Origin: an uncultured Prevotellaceae bacterium
GTDB taxonomy: Bacteria; Bacteroidota; Bacteroidia; Bacteroidales; Bacteroidaceae
DNA length: 37,428 nt
Assembly: GCA_937877625.1 (NCBI GenBank)
Contig: CALFJG010000049.1
Coordinates: 1-37,428 of the forward strand
Direction of reading: 5' to 3'
Part shown: positions 31,870-37,428 of the stretch, one piece after another
Layout of the letters: each line of letters opens with the position of its first letter
How positions within the stretch are numbered: position 1 is the first letter of the stretch
Notes under the pieces: generated by a model
What the model saw: the letters and a program-made list of their open reading frames with translations, nothing else
What the model was told of the DNA's origin: nothing
The model's database searches: none
Position numbers and translations under genes: made by a program

Positions 31870-33969
31870 ATGAAACGCATCTTTTCAAAATGCTTGATAA
31901 CGCTCTGTGCTTGCACAATGCTCTCGTGTGCCACATCGGAGAAGTCCGAGCGTCGCGGCGATAGTTATTTGGCGTTGGGTGAGTATGCCGAAGCAGCAGG
32001 ACACTATCGCCGCGCCTATACGATGACACCGAGTAACGACAAGCCACGGCGCGCACTCTTACAATATAAGATGGGTGAGTGTTTCCGTGCTTACGGCTAT
32101 ACGGCGCGTGCCCTCGGGGCCTATCGTAGTGCTGAGCACTTAGGACTTACCGATACGCTCACATGGCTACGTCAGGGCGATATGTTTCGCTACCAGGGCG
32201 ACTACAAGAGTGCGGCGCGTGCCTATCAGCAATACCTTTCTATCTATCCCGGCGATTCTGCCGCGTGGTATGGTATGGCCTCGTGCGAGAGCGCACCGAG
32301 GTTAAAGGCCGAGGGCTCGGCGTGGACCATTAAAATGGAAACTCTTTTCAACGGTTCACGAGCAGATTATAGCCCCGCACTCTTACCGGGCGAAATGCCA
32401 CAACTCTATTTCAGCACCACCCGCCGACAAGTCACGGGCGACGACCTTAGCGGCATCACGGGAGAGATGGCCGGCGACATTTGGTTTGCCCGACAGGACG
32501 AACAAGGCAAGTGGCTTCGCCCGCAGGAAGTAGAGGGCGGCTTAAACACTGAATATGACGAAGGCGCATGCGCTTTTAGCCCCGACGGACACACGATGTA
32601 CCTCACCATCTGCCGCACCGACCCGGAGTATCCACGTATGGCCGAGATTTGGACCAGCCAGCGAAGCGATGCCACATGGACGAAACCGCAACAACTAAAC
32701 ATCACCGCCGACACACTCTCTTCCTATGCCCACCCCGCTCCCAGCGGCGACGGGCGGTGGCTCTATTTCGTGAGCGATATGCCTGGCGGATATGGCGGGT
32801 ACGACCTCTGGCGCGCGTCACTCGACGGACACGGTGTGGGTGTGGTGGAAAATCTCGGACCCGACATAAACACCGCTGGCAACGAGATGTTTCCCACACT
32901 GCGCGGCACAGAACTCTATTTCTCCTCCGACGGACGCGAGGGAATGGGCGGCCTCGACCTCTTCTGCGCCAACGAAGACACCACTACCCACCGATGGACG
33001 GTGGAGCACCTGCCCGCGCCGATGAACTCCAACGGCGACGATTTCGGAATGACCTTCGACGGGCTGCACCGCCGTGGCTTTTTCAGCAGCAACCGCGCCA
33101 CGGGCGGACGCGGATGGGACAAGATCTACAGTTTCTCATATCCCGAAACGCTACACACGGTGAAAGGCTGGGTGTACGAACGCGACGGATACGAACTACC
33201 TGAAGCACAAGTCTATATGGTAGGCGATGACGGCACAAACGAGAAACTCAGCGTTCTCTCCGATGGCTCGTTTGAGCGCGAAGTAACGCCCGGCGTGAAA
33301 TATGTGTTCCTCGCCGTATGCAAAGACTACCTCAGCGTGCAAAACGCACTCGTGGCAACCCATTCCGTGTCGGAAGAACACCAATACGTCCTGCAGTTCC
33401 CCCTGCCATCAATGAACATCCCCGTGCTTGTGCGAGGCATCTTTTATGAGTTTGGCAAGGCCGACCTCACGCCCGAAAGCACCGAAGCACTCGACCGCTT
33501 AGTAGGCACGCTACGCGAGAACCCACACATAACGATAGAACTCTCCGCACACACCGACTATGTGAGTAGCGACACATTCAACCTCGGATTGTCGCAACGC
33601 CGCGCACAGAGCGTGGTGGACTATCTCATCAACCACGGCATAGACTCCGCACGCCTCGAAGCCCACGGATACGGCGAGGCTGCACCTAAAGTGGTGAGCA
33701 AGAAGATAGCAGAAACTTATCCTTTCCTGCACGAGGGCGACACACTCACCGAGGCATTTATACTGACGCTCGACTCCTTGCAACAAGCGGCGTGCAACGC
33801 GCTGAACCGACGCACGGAGTTCCGTGTGTTGCGTACCACCTACGGTATTCTTGATGCCGACGGCAATCCGCTGCCCAACGCCGCACGCCAGGCAGCAGCA
33901 CGTAAAGACGAGGAAGCCACCACCCATACTGACGACGAGGAAGAAGACATCTATTTTGATATAGAATAA
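31870..33969 (+). CDS. porE: PorE-like T9SS lipoprotein (TPR, beta-propeller, CRD, OmpA)
   Basis: About 699 residues from the ATG at 31870, which gives a lipoprotein signal (MKRIFSKCLITLCACTMLSC; Cys20 or Cys15 as lipid site). The frame extends 24 codons upstream without a signal, so that start is rejected. Order: TPR-like repeats (about 30-145); a PD40/WD40-like propeller with repeated ACAFSPDGHTMYLT, GDGRWLYFVSD and LYFSSDGREGMGGLD (about 155-430); a carboxypeptidase-regulatory-like beta domain (about 435-530); and an OmpA peptidoglycan-binding domain (GIFYEFGKADLTPES, then SQRRAQSVVDYL, NRRTEFRVL). This order is that of PorE, which links the type IX secretion machinery to the wall. The C-terminal tail is acidic (DEEEDIYFDIE). 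A PorE paralogue of other function is possible. A repeat element follows the stop. Confidence 0.8.
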   Translation: MKRIFSKCLITLCACTMLSCATSEKSERRGDSYLALGEYAEAAGHYRRAYTMTPSNDKPRRALLQYKMGECFRAYGYTARALGAYRSAEHLGLTDTLTWLRQGDMFRYQGDYKSAARAYQQYLSIYPGDSAAWYGMASCESAPRLKAEGSAWTIKMETLFNGSRADYSPALLPGEMPQLYFSTTRRQVTGDDLSGITGEMAGDIWFARQDEQGKWLRPQEVEGGLNTEYDEGACAFSPDGHTMYLTICRTDPEYPRMAEIWTSQRSDATWTKPQQLNITADTLSSYAHPAPSGDGRWLYFVSDMPGGYGGYDLWRASLDGHGVGVVENLGPDINTAGNEMFPTLRGTELYFSSDGREGMGGLDLFCANEDTTTHRWTVEHLPAPMNSNGDDFGMTFDGLHRRGFFSSNRATGGRGWDKIYSFSYPETLHTVKGWVYERDGYELPEAQVYMVGDDGTNEKLSVLSDGSFEREVTPGVKYVFLAVCKDYLSVQNALVATHSVSEEHQYVLQFPLPSMNIPVLVRGIFYEFGKADLTPESTEALDRLVGTLRENPHITIELSAHTDYVSSDTFNLGLSQRRAQSVVDYLINHGIDSARLEAHGYGEAAPKVVSKKIAETYPFLHEGDTLTEAFILTLDSLQQAACNALNRRTEFRVLRTTYGILDADGNPLPNAARQAAARKDEEATTHTDDEEEDIYFDIE

Positions 33970-33970
33970 T

Positions 33971-34084
33971 CAAGGTGCGGGAGTGATGAAAACCTATCCG
34001 TGTCGTAAGTATAGCAACCCCTGGGAGTACAGGCGGCTCGCCTGCAATGCCTTCTAAAGGATTTTACACTACTTCCGAAACTTG
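33971..34084. repeat. dispersed short repeat, copy 2 (114 bp with imperfect terminal inverted repeats)
   Basis: The left end CAAGGTGCGGGAGTGATG and the reverse complement of the right end, CAAGTTTCGGAAGTAGTG, match at 13 of 18 positions. The interior shares GTGTCGTA-GT-TAGC and the palindrome CAGGCG-GCT-CGCCTG with copy 1. The element begins one base after the porE stop and ends 6 bp before the ATG of the next gene, so it fills nearly the whole gap. It is too short to encode a protein. Confidence 0.7.
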
Positions 34085-34090
34085 AAAAGA

Positions 34091-35026
34091 ATGATTGAAA
34101 AGCCCCACCCGTCTCTCTCCATTCTCATCCCTACCCGCAATTTCGCGCCTAACGCTCTGGTACGAGCCTTGGCTCGTCAGACAAACACAACCTATGCGGA
34201 GACGGAAATCCTCGTACTCGACGATGCCAGCAGCGACACCACAAGCATCAACGCACTGAAAACCTTAGAGCAAGAGGGGGTATGCCGTGTGTTGTGGCAG
34301 CCTGTCAACCAAGGTCGCGCGCGAGCACGCAATATATTATATAAGGAGTCGCGGGGCGAATGGCTACTATTTATCGACAGCGATGCCGAAGTTCTCGCCC
34401 CCGATTTTCTCATACGCCATCTCGCCGATGCCACCCTCGCCGATGTGGTGTGCGGCGGGCTTGTCAATCCCCCGCCGCCCGCCACACGCGGCTGTGAACT
34501 GCGCTACAAATACGAAACCGCAGCCACACGCAAGGGAAGACGAAACGCACAGTGGAGAAACGCTCATCCCTATGAGTGCATCTCTACATTCAACATACTT
34601 GTAAACCGACGCGTGATGGACACCGCGCCTTTCAACGATAGCCTCAACGAATACGGATACGAAGACACAGCCTTCGGCCTCAGCCTCCAACGGCACGGCT
34701 TCTCTGTTCTTCATACGGACAACGCACTCCTTCATACAGGAATAACACCCTCACCCGCGTTCCTCGCCAACACAGAGGCCGCACTGCGCAACCTCACACG
34801 TCTGCCCTACGACATACAATGTGAAATCTCCGTGGCACGACTTGCCGAGCGACTGCGTAACTGGCACCTTGATGCCCCGCTGCGACTTCTCTTCCGTTTC
34901 GCAAAGCCACTACTCTGCCGAAACCTCATCAGCCAACACCCAAGCCTCTCATTTTTCCAACTCTACAAGCTCTGCTTTCTGCTGTCGCTGAAAAAAAACA
35001 AACCAAAAATTGGCTATCTCCCTTGA
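34091..35026 (+). CDS. GT2-family glycosyltransferase
   Basis: 311 residues from the ATG at 34091; an in-frame TTG at 34082 is inside the repeat element and is less likely. The GT-A fold shows SILIPTRNF at the N terminus, VLDDASSDTTS near residue 50, the metal-binding FIDSDAEVLAPDF near 95, and the acceptor-side NEYGYEDTAFGLSLQRHG near 200. The family transfers sugars to surface glycans or lipids; the substrate is unknown. The C terminus is hydrophobic and basic, suggesting membrane contact. The gene follows porE after a repeat element of about 115 bp. A role in the LPS that anchors T9SS cargo is conceivable but only inference. Confidence 0.87.
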   Translation: MIEKPHPSLSILIPTRNFAPNALVRALARQTNTTYAETEILVLDDASSDTTSINALKTLEQEGVCRVLWQPVNQGRARARNILYKESRGEWLLFIDSDAEVLAPDFLIRHLADATLADVVCGGLVNPPPPATRGCELRYKYETAATRKGRRNAQWRNAHPYECISTFNILVNRRVMDTAPFNDSLNEYGYEDTAFGLSLQRHGFSVLHTDNALLHTGITPSPAFLANTEAALRNLTRLPYDIQCEISVARLAERLRNWHLDAPLRLLFRFAKPLLCRNLISQHPSLSFFQLYKLCFLLSLKKNKPKIGYLP

Positions 35027-35040
35027 TTGCCTTACTTTTG
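35010..35040 (+). promoter_or_regulatory. promoter for the large secreted protein
   Basis: TTGG (35010-35013), a 19-bp spacer and TACTTTTG (35033-35040) fit the Bacteroidota pattern with one -33 mismatch. The leader of about 47 nt ends in AACCTAAACATT before the ATG. Confidence 0.6.
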
Positions 35041-35093
35041 CCGCGAATATCTTGTTTATCACAAAACTACTTTTACAAATTAACCTAAACATT

Positions 35094-37428
35094 ATGAGAA
35101 AAATTACTTCTCTGCTCGTCTTGCTATTCGTTGCAATGGCAGGATATGCTGTGACTTACCAAGTCACTCTGGGCGACCAAGTGACCGATGTAAGCACGTT
35201 GTCAAGCGACAAGTACTACGTTCTGAAGAATTGTGGCAGTTCGCTCTACAACTACTACGATGAGACCAACAGCCGGATGGACGCAAAGTCTGGCTACGAC
35301 TATTCCTCTGTTGTCAAGCTAATCTACGATGGCACGAACGTGCAGATCCAGCAGGTTCTGACCGGTACTTATTATCAGACACTGGCAAACAATACTCGTC
35401 TGACGCTCGGAGCCACGGCCGTGAACTATACGTTCAACACCGACGGCGTGGACGAAGGCCAGTTCCGCTTTGCCAACAACAGCCTTTACTTGAACCGTTA
35501 TGGTGGTAATGACACCCAATACCCAATGGGTGCAGCAACAAGTTTTGCAGGTGTTTACTCCCGCTATAACATCTATGAAGTAACGGTTACGACGTTATAC
35601 TACACCGTAACCATCAACTGCTACGACAGCAGCAATGAGTTGATTCAAAGTACTGTTGTGGAAAAAGAAAACGGTGAGACGGTTTCGGCTCCCGAGATAA
35701 GTGGCTATACGGCTAACGATACTTACAGCCTTACCGTCAATGGCGCGGATGCTACGCTTAATGCTTACTATACGCTTAATGCCGGCTTAGTTGTGGTAAC
35801 TTATGAGCTATATGATAATGGCACATTGATTAGCAGCCAAGCCGTGGTTCAGGATGCCAACAGCGAGGTGAGCATTCCCGCATCTCTAACCGATAATGAT
35901 TATAACCACACCGTATCAGGTACCATCGGTGACGAGGACTGCACTATTACCATTACCCGCAGCGGCCTTAAACTATTCCCCACCATTCCCAGCGGCTATT
36001 TGATGGAAGTAGGTACTGCCACTACCTCTATGACGGCTGCCACGTCTGCCAGCGACAACGACCACTGGTACATCCTCACGCAGGTGCGCGGTGGCGAGTC
36101 GCCTATGTACAACGTAGGCCTGGGACAAACGCTGAAACGTGCCGCTACGACTGTTACGCCGACTACGCTCAGCGGTGCGGTGGCTGAAGAAAACACCCAA
36201 TACCTTGTCCGCTTCTTCAGCACAGGTACAGAAGATCTCTACAACATCCAGTTCGCAGACGGTGCTTTCATTACCTCAGACCTCAAAACTTCCAAGTATT
36301 TCTCCGGTGCAGGCACCTATGCAGTCTATTTCACCACATCAGGAAACACCGCTCTTGCTTGGAATCTTAACACTAAATCGGGTAGCCGAGTGGACAACAA
36401 CGCTGCTGGCAATACGCTGGCTTTCTGGGGCTCTGGCGAAAACACCTCTACAAGCGGGAACAACATCTGGACACTCTACCCCGTAGAATTTACTGATCCC
36501 ACCGCATTCGTAAACGTCACCTACGAACTCTACGATGGCGGTTCTCTGGTAGGCAGCGAGGTAGTGTCACAGCAGAAGAACAGCGAGGTGAACGTTCCCA
36601 GCTCTATAGGCACAGACGCTTTAGATCGTTATGATTATGCAGTTAGCGGCACCATCGGCGATGCAGACTGCACCATCACCGTGACACGCACACAAAAAAG
36701 CGCGATTATCACTGATCTTACTAATTTAAGCAACACTAAGGCTTACTTGATTAATTGCGAGCGCGGTTATCTCGGCACAAACGGCACACAGATGGTTTCT
36801 ACCAATGGCACAAGCTATAGTGCAAGCAATTTTGCTATCATCAGTTACGAGAGCAACTATTACCTCTATAGTATAGCTGACGGCAAATGGGTAGCCAATC
36901 CTTCCACAATCAACAACATAGCCGATCAACCTGGACTTACCGATGACTTAAGCGATGTTACCGCTCTCGGAATTGACGACACAACCAGCCCACTTTTCTT
37001 TATCACCTATGGCAGTTACGGTGTGAACGTGTCTAACTACGCTACGGGTATTGTAGTCAATGGCTGGACAACGCGCGATGCAGGTAACCAGTACCTCATT
37101 CGCGAGGCTGACGACTTTGACTCCACAGCTGCTCTCGCCGCGCTGGAAGACTATTTCAATGGACAGACTGCCTTTAACAACGTTCTTGCACAGGTGAAGA
37201 CGATGACATTCGGTTCTTCTCAAAATCAATATAGTTTAAGTGGTGATTTTGCTGGTTATGAGTCCCAAATGCCAACCGTCATTGCTGGTATAGAATCACA
37301 AGGTTACACTTCCACTAATCTTACTGTTCTTCAAGGTCTGCTTGCCGCAGCTTCATTGAACCTGCCCACCGCCGGCTTCTACCGCATCAAGGGTAACACG
37401 AGCGGCATGTACCTCGCCAGCGGCTTAG
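35094..37428 (+). CDS. large secreted modular protein, 3' end outside window
   Basis: Open from the ATG at 35094 to the window end (778 codons seen). The TAG at the very end is out of frame. The signal peptide is MRKITSLLVLLFVAMAGYA. The rest is beta-rich, high in Thr, Ser, Asn and Tyr, with few charged residues. Two related modules are clear: VTYELYDNGTLISSQ...HTVSGTIGDEDCTITITR (about 233-291) and VTYELYDGGSLVGSE...YAVSGTIGDADCTITVTR (about 473-534), Ig- or MucBP-like in feel. Between and after them are segments that may be lectin-like (SGYLMEVGTA..., AYLINCERGYLG..., FYRIKGNTSGMYLASG). No catalytic motif is visible, and a T9SS sorting domain could be in the missing C terminus. I do not recognise a named family. 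The gene has more GATC sites than the rest of the window. Confidence 0.82.
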   Translation, partial: MRKITSLLVLLFVAMAGYAVTYQVTLGDQVTDVSTLSSDKYYVLKNCGSSLYNYYDETNSRMDAKSGYDYSSVVKLIYDGTNVQIQQVLTGTYYQTLANNTRLTLGATAVNYTFNTDGVDEGQFRFANNSLYLNRYGGNDTQYPMGAATSFAGVYSRYNIYEVTVTTLYYTVTINCYDSSNELIQSTVVEKENGETVSAPEISGYTANDTYSLTVNGADATLNAYYTLNAGLVVVTYELYDNGTLISSQAVVQDANSEVSIPASLTDNDYNHTVSGTIGDEDCTITITRSGLKLFPTIPSGYLMEVGTATTSMTAATSASDNDHWYILTQVRGGESPMYNVGLGQTLKRAATTVTPTTLSGAVAEENTQYLVRFFSTGTEDLYNIQFADGAFITSDLKTSKYFSGAGTYAVYFTTSGNTALAWNLNTKSGSRVDNNAAGNTLAFWGSGENTSTSGNNIWTLYPVEFTDPTAFVNVTYELYDGGSLVGSEVVSQQKNSEVNVPSSIGTDALDRYDYAVSGTIGDADCTITVTRTQKSAIITDLTNLSNTKAYLINCERGYLGTNGTQMVSTNGTSYSASNFAIISYESNYYLYSIADGKWVANPSTINNIADQPGLTDDLSDVTALGIDDTTSPLFFITYGSYGVNVSNYATGIVVNGWTTRDAGNQYLIREADDFDSTAALAALEDYFNGQTAFNNVLAQVKTMTFGSSQNQYSLSGDFAGYESQMPTVIAGIESQGYTSTNLTVLQGLLAAASLNLPTAGFYRIKGNTSGMYLASGL

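Noticed and set aside
34082..34090. TTG start three codons upstream of the second GT2 gene
   Set aside because: It lies in the right end of the repeat element; the ATG at 34091 is a normal start for the family.
37425..37428. Stop codon at the very end of the window
   Set aside because: The final TAG is not in the frame of the 35094 gene: the last codons read AGC GGC TTA, leaving one base over.

Overview
The window looks like chromosomal DNA from a Bacteroidota bacterium, most likely a Bacteroidales/Prevotellaceae-type anaerobe. Four things point there. Promoters match the Bacteroidota pattern (TTTG, about 19 bp, TAnnTTTG) before nrdD, greA, tRNA-Phe and other genes. Anaerobic class III ribonucleotide reductase is present. 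There are type IX secretion (T9SS) traits: a PorE-like lipoprotein and a secreted GH95 fucosidase with a Por-type C-terminal sorting domain. Leaders are A/C-rich with no strong Shine-Dalgarno sequence. Genus and species cannot be fixed from the sequence alone.

Layout. 1-1076: 3' part of an AlwI-family type II restriction endonuclease gene. 1198-3582 (-): copper-type P1B ATPase fused to a C-terminal CopZ-like domain. 3670-4290 (+): small membrane-anchored protein of unknown function. 4294-8053 (-): nrdD, a GT2 glycosyltransferase, then nrdG. 8272-9777 (-): DASS-family carboxylate transporter. 10038-11779 (-): FAD-dependent oxidoreductase downstream of tRNA-Phe. 11843-15674 (-): N-carbamoylputrescine amidase, dGTPase and a Wzx-like flippase. 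15832-15905 (+): tRNA-Met. 15974-19329 (-): recN coupled to a secreted pseudoprotease-TPR protein. 19565-23305 (+): purL. 23306-23757: a repeat-rich intergenic region. 23758-28045 (+): GH95 alpha-L-fucosidase and upp. 28117-30149 (-): greA, HIT protein, pdxB. 30357-31511 (-): nagA. 31870-35026 (+): porE-like gene and a second GT2. 35094 to the end (+): a large secreted protein cut by the window end.

Functional themes: anaerobic dNTP supply and control (nrdD/nrdG, dgt), nucleotide synthesis and salvage (purL, upp), envelope and surface glycan work (two GT2s, flippase, nagA, GH95), T9SS and surface proteins, and housekeeping (recN, greA, pdxB, two tRNAs).

The least explained signals are non-coding. 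One is five GTC[C/G]GAC sites at an exact 21-bp period before the fucosidase gene. Another is a dispersed short repeat with matching ends near 23.35 kb and 33.97-34.08 kb, accompanied by small GCGAGCCGC palindromes. Two GTTGCAAC palindromes lie 21 bp apart between nagA and porE. A 31-bp-arm inverted repeat sits between nrdD and its GT2 neighbour. A CCTAAAC-type leader motif recurs before several start codons. GATC is strongly avoided across the window, and the avoidance weakens in the last gene.
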